Source: Pseudomonas hormoni
GTDB taxonomy: Bacteria > Pseudomonadota > Gammaproteobacteria > Pseudomonadales > Pseudomonadaceae
Direction: 5' to 3'
DNA length: 64,000 nt
Assembly: GCF_018502625.1 (NCBI RefSeq)
Contig: NZ_CP075566.1
Span: 1,741,001 to 1,805,000, forward strand
Both the position numbers and the translations under genes were made by a program. The notes beneath the pieces were generated by a model that saw only the letters and a list, made by a program, of their open reading frames with translations, was not told where the DNA came from and did no database searches. Positions 55,958 to 64,000 of this stretch are shown in pieces. Each line of letters begins with the position of its first letter. Position 1 is the stretch's first letter.

Positions 55958-56989
55958 ATGAGTAATGTCGATGGCAAGAAAGAGCGTGAGATCGCTAATG
56001 CCGCTAACGAGCTCTTCCTGCTTGGCCAGAAAACCGTTGAAGCGCGCGCCGTGCTGGCAGCCTTGCAAAAAGAGTTGAGCGACGCTAGCAACCCGCTGGT
56101 GGACAGTCAGCAGATCGAGCAAGTGATTGGGGCCGATCAGCAGTTGGTACCGGCTAAACTCCTCGTGCAGTCAGACGCAGTAGTTGCCCCTCGTTTGGAA
56201 GAACAGCGGATGTATCAGGAACTGCGTGAGGCTAATGCGCAATTGGTCATAGCTGCGCTCAGCGCTCAAGACCTTCAAGCTGTAGCCGAGCGCGCACTGA
56301 GTCAGCAAAAAAGCATACTGGCGACAGTGGCCCATGAGCTACGTAACCCATTAACACCTATCAGCATGATTGCAGAACGTATGGTTCGGATGCCTAGTGA
56401 CGAACTGCCTCGAATGCGGGAGTTGATCGAGGGCCAAGTGCAACATATGTCACAGCTGGTCGACGATCTGCTGGACGTCTCCCGTGTCAGCACTGGGAAG
56501 TTGCGACTCAATCGCCGCGATGTCGACATGATTCAAGTTCTACGTGAGGCCATTGATGCGTGTCGCCCTTTAATGAGCGCACAGGAGCAGCGTTTCGACG
56601 CCCATCTTCCCGATGGCATCTTGATGGTAAATGGTGACCCGGGGCGCCTCGCGCAGATTATCCACAACCTTCTGGCGAATGCGGCTAAATACACCCCACC
56701 CCACGGTGGAATCGCACTGTCTTTAACAGTAGCGTCCGACGTTTTGAAGATAAAGATTTCCGACAATGGAATCGGTATTTCCGCTAAAGCACTCCCGTTT
56801 ATTTTCGATCCCTATATTCAAGACGTGCATGCCGTCGGCTTCAATGGATCAGGCTTGGGCATCGGACTGACGGTCGTCCGCGAGTTGGTTGAGGCGCACG
56901 GCGGTAAGGTTACTGGTATGAGTGAGGGTGATGGCAAGGGTAGCGAGTTCGTGGTCACGTTACCGTTGGCGAACCATTCAAGCGGATAA
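55958..56989 (+). CDS. soluble histidine kinase linked to the KaiC-like ATPase
   Basis: 343 residues, no membrane helix. N-terminal 110 residues are coiled-coil-like with no known sensor fold; HisKA box with phospho-His in TVAHELRNPLTPI; ATP lid with NLLANAAKYTPP, DNGIGISAKALPFIFDPY and GSGLGIGLTVVRELVEAHGG (in part). Starts 10 bases after the ATPase, so the three genes form an operon. No response regulator lies beside it. Probably takes its input from the ATPase partner. Confidence 0.88.
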   Translation: MSNVDGKKEREIANAANELFLLGQKTVEARAVLAALQKELSDASNPLVDSQQIEQVIGADQQLVPAKLLVQSDAVVAPRLEEQRMYQELREANAQLVIAALSAQDLQAVAERALSQQKSILATVAHELRNPLTPISMIAERMVRMPSDELPRMRELIEGQVQHMSQLVDDLLDVSRVSTGKLRLNRRDVDMIQVLREAIDACRPLMSAQEQRFDAHLPDGILMVNGDPGRLAQIIHNLLANAAKYTPPHGGIALSLTVASDVLKIKISDNGIGISAKALPFIFDPYIQDVHAVGFNGSGLGIGLTVVRELVEAHGGKVTGMSEGDGKGSEFVVTLPLANHSSG

Positions 56990-57195
56990 AAAAGGCGTGG
57001 ACGCTGATTTATCTGAGTCCAGGGGCACGCGCCAGATCCCACCAGGCATTACGATGGCCGTCCTTCGCTATGGCTGTACGCGAATTCCTCTGCCAGGATC
57101 ACAGCGATGAAGAGCCCGCACCGATGATCGCCAACGGCATGTTAAAGCCAAGCCCACCGGAAGCTAGGGCGTAAAGCCCTAGCGGATAGCAGATG

Positions 57196-57445
57196 TCACT
57201 TTTTCTTTTTCTCCGGCTTTTCTGCCTTCTCTGATTTCTTAGCCTTTTCTGGCTTGCTATCAGCTTTTTTTTGCAGAATTCTTCGGTTCGGCATCTTTTT
57301 TCTTGTCTTTCTTTTCGGAAGATTTCGAAAGAGCCGAGGAAGCAGCTGATTTCTTTGCCGGTGATGACTTTTTGTCTTTTAATTCCTTGCTGCCTTTGGA
57401 AGCTTCACCTTTGCTTTTCTTCTCGTCTTTAGCCACGTTGCCCAC
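57196..57445 (-). pseudogene. Lys/Ser/Ala-rich small protein, frame broken at an A8 tract
   Basis: MGNVAKDEKKSKGEASKGSK, then more of the same low-complexity basic text to EPKNSAKKS-stop (57260). The run of eight A (8 T at 57256-57263 on the plus strand) shifts the frame: with seven A it would continue KKADSKPEKAKKSEKAEKPE to a stop at 57196, clearly the natural tail. Similar basic, histone-H1-like tails occur in Pseudomonas AlgP-type and small DNA-binding proteins. Confidence 0.65.
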
Positions 57446-57972
57446 CTCTCGGAGTATGCCGCTATTGGCAAATTGCCTGTGGGATTATCCACAAGCTGAT
57501 CATTATCCTCAGGTTCGAGCTTCGGCTTGTGAATCACTCCTACTTCAGCGTCAAGTGGCTACCGCCTCATAGCTATCCGCTGAAGAGTCTAAGTTGCTGG
57601 GAGCGACTCACTCAGCACGTTACCTCAAGCCCCCTCATCTGACGCTCTCCGTCTGATTATTTTGGTCTCTATTTTCGCCGCATAGCCTTGCAATCAGCGA
57701 CTGACAGTTCCCTGTGTCAAAAAGTCCTGCGGTATGAATCAAGGTTAAGTGTCTAAGCCATAACCGTTTTTGACCTCGTCGTGTTATTTAGAAGGCTAAA
57801 AATCGAGCATTTATCAGTCGGAAAGAAGCAATACAAGAATAAACTGCTACAATCAAAACGCCCAGCCGAGTCATTATAAATCCTTCCAAAGTTGATTTAA
57901 TGTTTATTACGATGCTCAGGCATTAATTGGAATAGCCACCATAAAGATAGTATTAATTTTTTGGAGTGCGAC
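57446..57972. other. gap upstream of the EAL gene
   Basis: About 525 bases, AT-rich toward the right. No gene. Presumably holds promoters for the divergent basic protein and the EAL gene; no site was recognised. Confidence 0.4.
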
Positions 57973-58752
57973 GTGACAATATTTCCAAATTCATTGACTT
58001 CGTCCAATGGTTGCCAAGGTTGCAAAAGCACTCTTGAGCTGGATTTAGATTTTACTTTCGCTTTTCAACCAATAGTGGACGTTCGCGATCAATCAATTTT
58101 TGCACATGAGGCGTTGGTGAGAGGCATTAATGGAGAGGGGGCGTTGTCAGTGCTGGAGAAAGTAAACGATCAAAACCGTTATCGATTCGATCAGCTTTGC
58201 CGCATGCGTGCTATTTCCACTGCTGCGCAACTTGGAATGACTCAGCACCTATCGATTAATTTTCTACCCAACGCGGTTTACCGTCCAGAATTGTGCATTA
58301 GAAGCACGTTGGAAGCCGCACGTATTCACAACTTCCCGCTCGATCGGCTGATTTTCGAGACAGTCGAAAGCGAATACATTGAAAATAATCACCATCTGAC
58401 CAACATTCTACGCGTATATCGGGAGTTCGGTTTGAAAATAGCAATTGATGACTTTGGCTCAGGTTATTCGGGACTGACCCTGTTGGCAGATTTTCAACCG
58501 GATCTTATAAAGCTCGATATAGCCTTAGTGCGTAATATCCATCGTGATCGCTCCCGTCAGGCTATCGTCCGTGGTGTTGTCATAATATGTGCGGAAATGG
58601 GTATTGAAATCATTGCAGAAGGAATCGAACATGCTGAGGAACGGGATTTTCTTACCGACTGCGGGGTTTATCTGATGCAGGGGTATTGGTTCGCCAAGCC
58701 TGCATTTGAAGCAATGGCTCTGGTCGCTGCCAAGTCTTGGCATAAAGCATAG
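57973..58752 (+). CDS. stand-alone EAL-domain c-di-GMP phosphodiesterase
   Basis: 259 residues from GTG 57973 (ggag ahead). Only an EAL domain. Catalytic features present: EALVRG (substrate/metal), NFLPNAVY, ETVESEYI, IDDFGSGYSGL with the Asp pair, KLDIALVRNI with Lys, and IAEGIEHAEER. A complete, probably active enzyme that cleaves c-di-GMP to pGpG. The opening FAFQPIVDVRDQSIFAHEAL is typical of a blue-light- and stress-linked EAL subgroup. More AT-rich than the core genes. Confidence 0.88.
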   Translation: MTIFPNSLTSSNGCQGCKSTLELDLDFTFAFQPIVDVRDQSIFAHEALVRGINGEGALSVLEKVNDQNRYRFDQLCRMRAISTAAQLGMTQHLSINFLPNAVYRPELCIRSTLEAARIHNFPLDRLIFETVESEYIENNHHLTNILRVYREFGLKIAIDDFGSGYSGLTLLADFQPDLIKLDIALVRNIHRDRSRQAIVRGVVIICAEMGIEIIAEGIEHAEERDFLTDCGVYLMQGYWFAKPAFEAMALVAAKSWHKA

Positions 58753-59133
58753 ATTGCCTCAAATGCGCCGTGGCCAAGGCGCTAAAGATAAAGCTCTTTG
58801 TATCTGATTATCAATATAAAAAACTCCATAAGGGATCGATAGCTTCCAGGATGACAGATTAAGGTGCTACTAAAAATACAATTAGTGGACGGCATAATAA
58901 AAAATGAGTAGCTATGCTTGATTTGATACTAGGCTCTTTCTGCAACGTTCCGAAGGTAAGCGCTTGACATGCGAGACATTGGAGCAGAGGGTAAGGTTAA
59001 ATTGGAAGATAGCCATCCGTTCTTCATAATTGAATGCTAAAAGGGGAGGGGCCTTATTGCTATATGGTAGGGTGGATACAGCCCGACTGGGGCGTTTAAA
59101 AATTAATATTGTACTTTGCGAGTGAGTAGGAAA
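58753..59133. other. gap upstream of the PYP-like gene
   Basis: 380 AT-rich bases without a gene; a ttgaca hexamer lies at 58964 but no good -10 element was placed. Confidence 0.35.
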
Positions 59134-59493
59134 ATGAATCTTACGTTCGAAGAAGCATCGATTCAAGCATTGTTGGGCGCACCCGATCAACTGGATACTC
59201 TTAACTTCGGGATAATTGGCTTTAGCGACGCGTCAGAAGTGGTGATTTACAATACTTTTGAAGCTACAAGTGCGGCCTTGCGACAGTCGCGTGTTTTAGG
59301 TAAGAATCTATTTTTAGAAATTGCTCCCTGCTTGAATAACGCAATGGTCGCTCAAAGATTTGAGAATGAACCTGAGTTGGACGTGATTATTTCTTACGTT
59401 CTAGCACTTAGAATGAGGCCCGTCCCAGTAAGATTAAGACTGCTTAAAAAGATTGATAATAACACCCGCTTCCTACTGGTTGAGTGGGCGTAA
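59134..59493 (+). CDS. photoactive-yellow-protein-like PAS protein
   Basis: 119 residues from ATG 59134 (taggaaa ahead). Aligns by eye along its length with photoactive yellow protein (125 residues): LDTLNFGIIGFSDASEVVIYN, GKNLFLEIAPC, RPVPVRLRLLKK. Residues equal to the PYP chromophore site: Tyr39 (PYP Tyr42), Glu43 (Glu46), Pro65-Cys66 (Pro68-Cys69, the thioester cysteine). Changed: Ala47 for Thr50 and Leu49 for Arg52. Ends two bases before the PAS-GGDEF gene, so they are one transcript. Alternative: a related PAS domain without chromophore. Confidence 0.7.
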   Translation: MNLTFEEASIQALLGAPDQLDTLNFGIIGFSDASEVVIYNTFEATSAALRQSRVLGKNLFLEIAPCLNNAMVAQRFENEPELDVIISYVLALRMRPVPVRLRLLKKIDNNTRFLLVEWA

Positions 59494-59495
59494 AA

Positions 59496-60785
59496 ATGAG
59501 TAGCGTAGAGCTGACCAATGACTCAATCGAGTCAGAGTACGAAGCATTAATTTCATTCATGTATCTATCGCCAGTAGGGCTGGTAAGAACCGACCCCGGC
59601 GGAAAAATTGATATGCTTAATCCCATGGCAACACAATTGTTGATGCCATTGGTTAAGTCGATTGGCCTTGAAAATCTGTTTGAAACACTTGCTTCCGTTG
59701 CGCCTGAGCTACGTAACTTAGTGACAAGTTTTAGAGAGCCATGCGGATCAATATGTGTAAATCATAGAATCCACGTGTCGTCCGCAGCCGACGGAGGTAT
59801 TGTTCTCGCATGTACAATTGTAAAGGTCAATGACGAGGTTCTAATAACAGTTCTAACTGATATTTCTTGCCAAGTTGCAACTGAAAGGAGGCTAAGGCAG
59901 ACAGACTCATGGCTGGACGCCATCTATACGATTGTTAACGATTTCGCAGTCCTCGGCTTGACTGAACAGGGTGTAATTAATAGCTGGAGCCCTTCGGCAG
60001 AGCGTTTAACAGGTTACACGGAGTCCGAGGCTATTGGTGAGACGTTGGGCCGCTTCTATAGTTTGTCCGCTTTGGAAGTGGATGTTTTGAAGGAGCAACT
60101 CACATTCGCACGTGAAGAAGGTTGGCACTCACGAGACTATAGCTGCCAGCACAAATCAGGACACAATTTTTTTGCTCAAACAATGATCGCCGTTCTGCGT
60201 GACGAAGATGACAAGTTTTCTGGCTATACGGTGGTGTTTCGAGATATCACCGAGCGAAAGGTGTCGAGTGATAATCTGGCCAACTTGCTCACTAAAGACC
60301 ACCTCACAGGTGCAATTAATCGCGCCCACTTTTTCAACTTGGCAGAGAAAGAGTTTGCGCGGGCAAGTCGATACGAGCACTCAATATCTATAATCATGCT
60401 AGACGCCGATCACTTCAAGCATGTTAATGATAGCTGGGGGCATCCCATTGGCGATGAAGTTCTTAAGTCGATAGCCAAAATTGCCGAGGGGGTTCTTCGT
60501 CCCGGAGATACTATAGCTAGGTTTGGAGGCGAAGAATTTGTCGTTATGTTGCCTAAAAGCAATAGCCTCGAGGCTTCAGTTATTGCGGAGCGACTAAGGA
60601 GCAGCATTGAAGCATCTAGTGTCGATGCTGGTGGTGAGGAAATAAGAATCACAGTCAGTATTGGGTGTGCCTCGATGAGTCAATCGCGATCCACTCTCAA
60701 GGAGCTGTTAATCTCCGCAGATAGTGCTCTCTATCATGCAAAATCCAAGGGTAGGAATTGTGTAGTTGATATTGATGACTGCTAA
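59496..60785 (+). CDS. PAS-PAS-GGDEF diguanylate cyclase
   Basis: 429 residues from ATG 59496. PAS-like fold about residues 20-130, second PAS about 140-265 (VLGLTEQGVINSWSPSAERL, then a PAC-type FSGYTVVFRDITERK), then GGDEF domain about 275-425 with active-site GGEEF and an RPGD I-site placed five residues before it. No membrane helix: cytosolic. Makes c-di-GMP from GTP with product inhibition. Coupled to the PYP-like gene. Confidence 0.9.
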   Translation: MSSVELTNDSIESEYEALISFMYLSPVGLVRTDPGGKIDMLNPMATQLLMPLVKSIGLENLFETLASVAPELRNLVTSFREPCGSICVNHRIHVSSAADGGIVLACTIVKVNDEVLITVLTDISCQVATERRLRQTDSWLDAIYTIVNDFAVLGLTEQGVINSWSPSAERLTGYTESEAIGETLGRFYSLSALEVDVLKEQLTFAREEGWHSRDYSCQHKSGHNFFAQTMIAVLRDEDDKFSGYTVVFRDITERKVSSDNLANLLTKDHLTGAINRAHFFNLAEKEFARASRYEHSISIIMLDADHFKHVNDSWGHPIGDEVLKSIAKIAEGVLRPGDTIARFGGEEFVVMLPKSNSLEASVIAERLRSSIEASSVDAGGEEIRITVSIGCASMSQSRSTLKELLISADSALYHAKSKGRNCVVDIDDC

Positions 60786-61297
60786 TTTATGGCATCACCT
60801 GGGTTAACAAGAGATATGTCGCAAAGACATTAATGAAGATATTGAGAAGCTGTGCCAGCTGTTCCCGATACTGATGAAGACGCAAGCAGCATGCGGGCAC
60901 GAGTGACCCGACGCACAACTCGGTTTAGGACACCGTATGCGCGCTCTGAAAGGTGGTTAGGTTTGCGACGGTAGTCACGGATCAGGTTGCGTGTGAGCTC
61001 CAAGTCAGTAAGGTAGCTGAAACGGCATATGAGATTTCTCAGCAGACCGATGTTAGTGTTCAACACGGCGCGGTCGTAGGGTTGACCACCTTTTATCTCC
61101 AATCGAATCGAAGCTCTGCAGCAATATAGGCGATTTTTGCAGAGAAGAAATCCTGGCGGTCGGTGACTTGGACTCGGAGTTAGTACCTTGCTAAACGACA
61201 ACCAATATTTGGTGTTTGAACAGGGGACTTTATTAGACCGGACATTGCTGGAGCGTTAACTTATCAAGTCCGTACGGAGTTAATCTTGGCGCTCCAA
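60786..61297. other. gap between the cyclase and the LOV gene
   Basis: About 510 bases. A minus-strand frame at 60830-61201 (YDRAVLNTNIGLLRNLICRF, LTDLELTRNLIRDYRRKPNH) has fairly protein-like text but no recognised family and no ribosome site; it could be the remnant of a mobile or phage gene. Confidence 0.35.
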
Positions 61298-61732
61298 TTA
61301 TCCGAGTTGCTTCTTCAACAGTGCGAGTTCAGCTTCCAGTTCGCGCACTCGCTCGCTAGCCTCAACCTCGACGCTGACGTCCTTCTGGATACCGATGAAG
61401 TAGGTGAGTTGATCTGCGTCGTTGAACACTGGGGTAATCGACAGTTCGTTCCAGAAGGCGCTGCCGTCCTTGCGATAGTTGCGAATGATTTGCCGGCAGG
61501 GGTGAAGGTTCTTTATCGCCTCTCGGATAACTGAAAGGCCGGCTTGGTCACGGTCATCACCCTGCAGAAAACGGCAGTCCTGGTACAGGATGTCGTCAAC
61601 GCTATAGCCCGTTAGGCGCTGGAAGGCGGGATTGGCGTAGATCAGTATGTTCTCGTCGCCTTCCTGCTCTGCTACCACGATTCCATCGTTGGATGCTTCA
61701 ACCACCAGTTGCAGCAATTCTGCATTGATCAT
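61298..61732 (-). CDS. short LOV photoreceptor (PpSB1/SB2-LOV type)
   Basis: 144 residues from ATG 61732: a LOV domain flanked by short helices, no effector domain. The flavin-adduct cysteine is Cys53 in YQDCRFLQG, and NPAFQRLTGYSVDD, NYRKDGSAFWNELSITPV and YFIGIQKDVS match the P. putida short LOV proteins closely, including their Cys53 numbering. Binds FMN and forms a blue-light adduct. C-terminal coiled coil ends ...ELEAELALLKKQ. Opposite strand to the c-di-GMP genes. Confidence 0.93.
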   Translation of the reverse strand: MINAELLQLVVEASNDGIVVAEQEGDENILIYANPAFQRLTGYSVDDILYQDCRFLQGDDRDQAGLSVIREAIKNLHPCRQIIRNYRKDGSAFWNELSITPVFNDADQLTYFIGIQKDVSVEVEASERVRELEAELALLKKQLG

Positions 61733-61884
61733 TTTCAGAGCCCCAGTGAATGTCACATCATTCTAGGATAACTTTGGGCTTCTGAACGCTTTCGAGAAAA
61801 TCACGACCTGTTTTTTTCATGATTTTGCCCTTTTGGACTGGGCGAAGGCCCGTACCTGCGAGTTCTCCAGTTTAAAAATAACGC

Positions 61885-62157
61885 TTACCGGCAGCAGCAA
61901 CCACCGCCGTTCCCGCCACAACCTGAGGTTTTCTTACTCGCTACGCTTTCCACTGTCGCCAGCTGTGCTGGATAGCCCGCGTCCTGTAGGGCTGCAAGCA
62001 GCGCATGGCTGTCCGAATCGCCGCTGACCTTCACCCGTCCGGCTTGTAAATCCACCGCTACGTCACTGACGCCTTCAACTGGGCGCAGCGCTTCGGTGAC
62101 ATGTTTGACACATGAACCACAGCTCATGCCTTGGACTTGCAGTTCAACAGTTTTCAT
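61885..62157 (-). CDS. copper chaperone (HMA domain) with Cys-rich tail
   Basis: 90 residues from ATG 62157 (gaggag ahead). CopZ-type HMA domain with GMSCGSC metal motif and betaalphabeta pattern (VTEALRPVEGVSDVAVDLQA), then an unusual C-terminal tail with CGGNGGGCCC, four more cysteines. Likely hands Cu(I) to the P-type ATPase upstream on the same strand, 114 bases away. Confidence 0.9.
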   Translation of the reverse strand: MKTVELQVQGMSCGSCVKHVTEALRPVEGVSDVAVDLQAGRVKVSGDSDSHALLAALQDAGYPAQLATVESVASKKTSGCGGNGGGCCCR

Positions 62158-62271
62158 TGGTGACTCCTCACAACAAAGTTGATCATGGAAAGACTGACGC
62201 ATGAGGCTTTTCTGCGGCGTTGGCTTATCCTCAACCTTGCTGCCATGGCAAGGTCAAGCGGTCGTTTTCAC

Positions 62272-64000
62272 TCATTCAATGGAAGCTTGGCGCAGACGCA
62301 AGGCGTTGAATATCACCGACGCCGAGCTCACGCTCATGGCCAGTGCGGCAATTAGTGGTGACAGAAGGTGACCGGTAAGAGGGAAGAACAAGCCGGCGGC
62401 AAGTGGGATGCCCATAGCGTTGTAAAGGAAGGCGAAGGTCAGGTTCTGGTGCATATTTCTCACCGTTGCTACTGACAGGCTGCGAGCACGCAGGATACCG
62501 AGGAGATCGCCCTTGACCAGGGTGACCTGAGCGCTGTTCATCGCCACGTCAGTGCCAGTGCCCATGGCGATACCTACATCAGCGCGCGCCAGTGCGGGGG
62601 CATCATTAATGCCGTCGCCGGCCATCGCCACCCGGTGTCCGGCTTGTTGCAGAGATGCCACCAGACGTTCTTTATCTTGCGGTTTGACCTCGCCGTGAAC
62701 CTCCTCGATGCCCAACTGGCGAGCTACCGAGCGAGCAGTCGTAAGGCCGTCGCCAGTGGCCATGATGACCTTGACGCCATCCGCCTGCAGACGCTCGACG
62801 GCCAGCTTCGTGGTGGGTTTGATGGGGTCGGCAACAGCCAGCAAACCCGCCAGGGCGCCATCGACTGCCAGGTACATGATGCTCGTACCGTCGCCGCGTA
62901 GCTTCTCGGCATGTTCTTGCAAGCTCTCTGTGGAGACGCCGGCCTCCTGCATCAACGCGGTATTGCCTATCATCAGGCGGCGACCCTCGACCTGACCGCT
63001 TACCCCAATACCTGAGGCTGACTCGAAGGTTTCAGGTGTCACCAGTTTTAGCCCTGCGGCACGAGCCTGCTCGACGATGGCGTGGGCCAATGGATGCTCG
63101 CTGCCCTGATCGAGACTTGCGGCCAGGCGCAACACTTCATCCTGTGTAAATCCGGGTACGGCCTCGACGCTATGGAATGCAGGTCGACCTTCAGTGAGGG
63201 TGCCAGTTTTGTCGACTATCAAGATGTCTATCTTGCGCAGGTTTTCGATGGCGGCGGCATCGCGAAACAATACGCCGCTGCCAGCAGCCTTGCCGGTGGC
63301 AACCATGACTGACATCGGTGTCGCTAGGCCAAGGGCACAGGGACAGGCGATGATCATGACCGCGACAGCGTTGATCAGTCCGAACACCCAACTTGGCTCG
63401 GGCCCCCACAGCCCCCAGCCGAGCAGAGTCAGCGCGGCGATAGCAATCACCACAATCACGAAGTAACTGGCAATCACATCTGCCAGCCGTTGCATCGGCG
63501 CTTTTGAGCGCTGTGCCTGCACAACCATCTGCACAATCTGTGCGAGCAGGGTCGCCGACCCTATCTTCTGCGCCTGCATCACCAGACTGCCGTGGATGTT
63601 GAGAGTGGCGCCAATCAGCGCGTCGCCGGCTCTCTTCATGATCGGTATCGGTTCGCCGGTGAGCATCGACTCATCTACAGCGCTTTCGCCTTGCAACACC
63701 TGACCGTCGACAGGCACTTTTTCGCCCGGTCGCACACGTAACGTGTCGCCGCTGTGTACGTGTGTCAGAGGGATGTCTTCTTCCGTGCCATCGGCATTGA
63801 TCCGTCGGGCAGTTTTGGGTGCCAGTCCAAGCAGCGACTTGATGGCAGCCGAGGTTTGCGAGCGAGCCTTGAGTTCAAGCATCTGGCCGAGAAGGGTCAG
63901 TGAGATGATCACAGCCGCCGCTTCGAAGTACACACCGATGCGGCCCTCCATCATGAAGTTGCTGGGGAATACATTGGGGGTCAGGGTGGCCACGACGCTG
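62272..64000 (-). CDS. copA: copper-translocating P1B-type ATPase, N-terminus outside window
   Basis: About 576 residues of the C-terminal part, open past the right edge. Seen: TGEPIPIMK (actuator TGE), membrane metal site [12 protein letters not shown], phosphorylation motif [18 protein letters not shown] (P1B His-Pro), [16 protein letters not shown], and two final helices with the [15 protein letters not shown] signature. CPC and MSVSS with YN in helix 7 ([12 protein letters not shown]) point to Cu(I) export. The HMA domains lie beyond 64000. Confidence 0.93.
   Translation of the reverse strand, partial: SVVATLTPNVFPSNFMMEGRIGVYFEAAAVIISLTLLGQMLELKARSQTSAAIKSLLGLAPKTARRINADGTEEDIPLTHVHSGDTLRVRPGEKVPVDGQVLQGESAVDESMLTGEPIPIMKRAGDALIGATLNIHGSLVMQAQKIGSATLLAQIVQMVVQAQRSKAPMQRLADVIASYFVIVVIAIAALTLLGWGLWGPEPSWVFGLINAVAVMIIACPCALGLATPMSVMVATGKAAGSGVLFRDAAAIENLRKIDILIVDKTGTLTEGRPAFHSVEAVPGFTQDEVLRLAASLDQGSEHPLAHAIVEQARAAGLKLVTPETFESASGIGVSGQVEGRRLMIGNTALMQEAGVSTESLQEHAEKLRGDGTSIMYLAVDGALAGLLAVADPIKPTTKLAVERLQADGVKVIMATGDGLTTARSVARQLGIEEVHGEVKPQDKERLVASLQQAGHRVAMAGDGINDAPALARADVGIAMGTGTDVAMNSAQVTLVKGDLLGILRARSLSVATVRNMHQNLTFAFLYNAMGIPLAAGLFFPLTGHLLSPLIAALAMSVSSASVIFNALRLRQASIE

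Noticed and set aside
60830..61201. 123-codon minus-strand frame between the cyclase and LOV genes
   Set aside because: Text is partly protein-like but no start signal and no family; reported only inside the gap entry.

Overview
The window reads as chromosome of a Pseudomonas of the fluorescens lineage. Protein sequences throughout are Pseudomonas-like (MvaT/MvaU-type nucleoid protein, DUF2790, DUF6957, a short LOV protein of the PpSB1 type, FecI/FecR/TonB receptor sets), coding density is high, and typical Pseudomonas REP sequences (tgtgggagc/ggcttgcc type) occur as singlets and inverted pairs. This is inferred from sequence memory, not from a database search.

Layout. 1-4668: the end of an exopolysaccharide locus (WecG-type glycosyltransferase, FemAB-like acyltransferase, GT61-like transferase, polyprenyl-phosphate sugar phosphotransferase). 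4990-8678: an MscS-type channel and a thiolase. 8889-9635: a long intergenic repeat with a REP pair and an inverted partial copy. 9686-14286: a heavy-metal-type two-component pair, a DUF2790 protein, an alpha/beta hydrolase and a LysR regulator. 14431-23579: transport and catabolism (FAD amine oxidase, polyamine-type binding protein, DUF6152/DUF6644 pair, chromate transporter, TctCBA, SLC10-type transporter). 23767-24922: an IS110 element sitting inside a REP sequence. 24973-31030: second copy of the long repeat, a TetR-controlled SDR/hydrolase operon with a stray epoxide-hydrolase tail, an aldehyde dehydrogenase/cysteine hydrolase pair and an HxlR regulator. 31096-35105: TonB receptor with FecR/FecI surface signalling.

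35279-53886 is accessory in character: small unknown genes, heptanucleotide tandem repeats, chromate resistance chrBA, an HBM-type chemoreceptor, kup, an H-NS-like protein, a VIT1-type transporter, and several wrecks of genes (a cysI/DUF934 deletion fusion, a hicB antitoxin with two stops, an IS66 transposase tail, a dicarboxylate symporter tail, an NHL-type gene, and two truncated extra copies of the mvaT-like 3' end).

54042-61732 is a signalling block: a KaiC-like ATPase operon with a cytosolic histidine kinase, then a stand-alone EAL phosphodiesterase, a photoactive-yellow-protein-like domain protein directly followed by a PAS-PAS-GGDEF diguanylate cyclase, and a short LOV photoreceptor. 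61885-64000 is a copper chaperone and the start-truncated copper P-type ATPase.

The two observations I rate highest: (1) the non-coding end of the IS110 element folds, by hand, into a two-loop bridge RNA whose four guide segments match both the REP target flanks and the element's own ends around a GC core; (2) two probable blue-light sensor proteins lie within about 3.7 kb of c-di-GMP synthesis and degradation genes.
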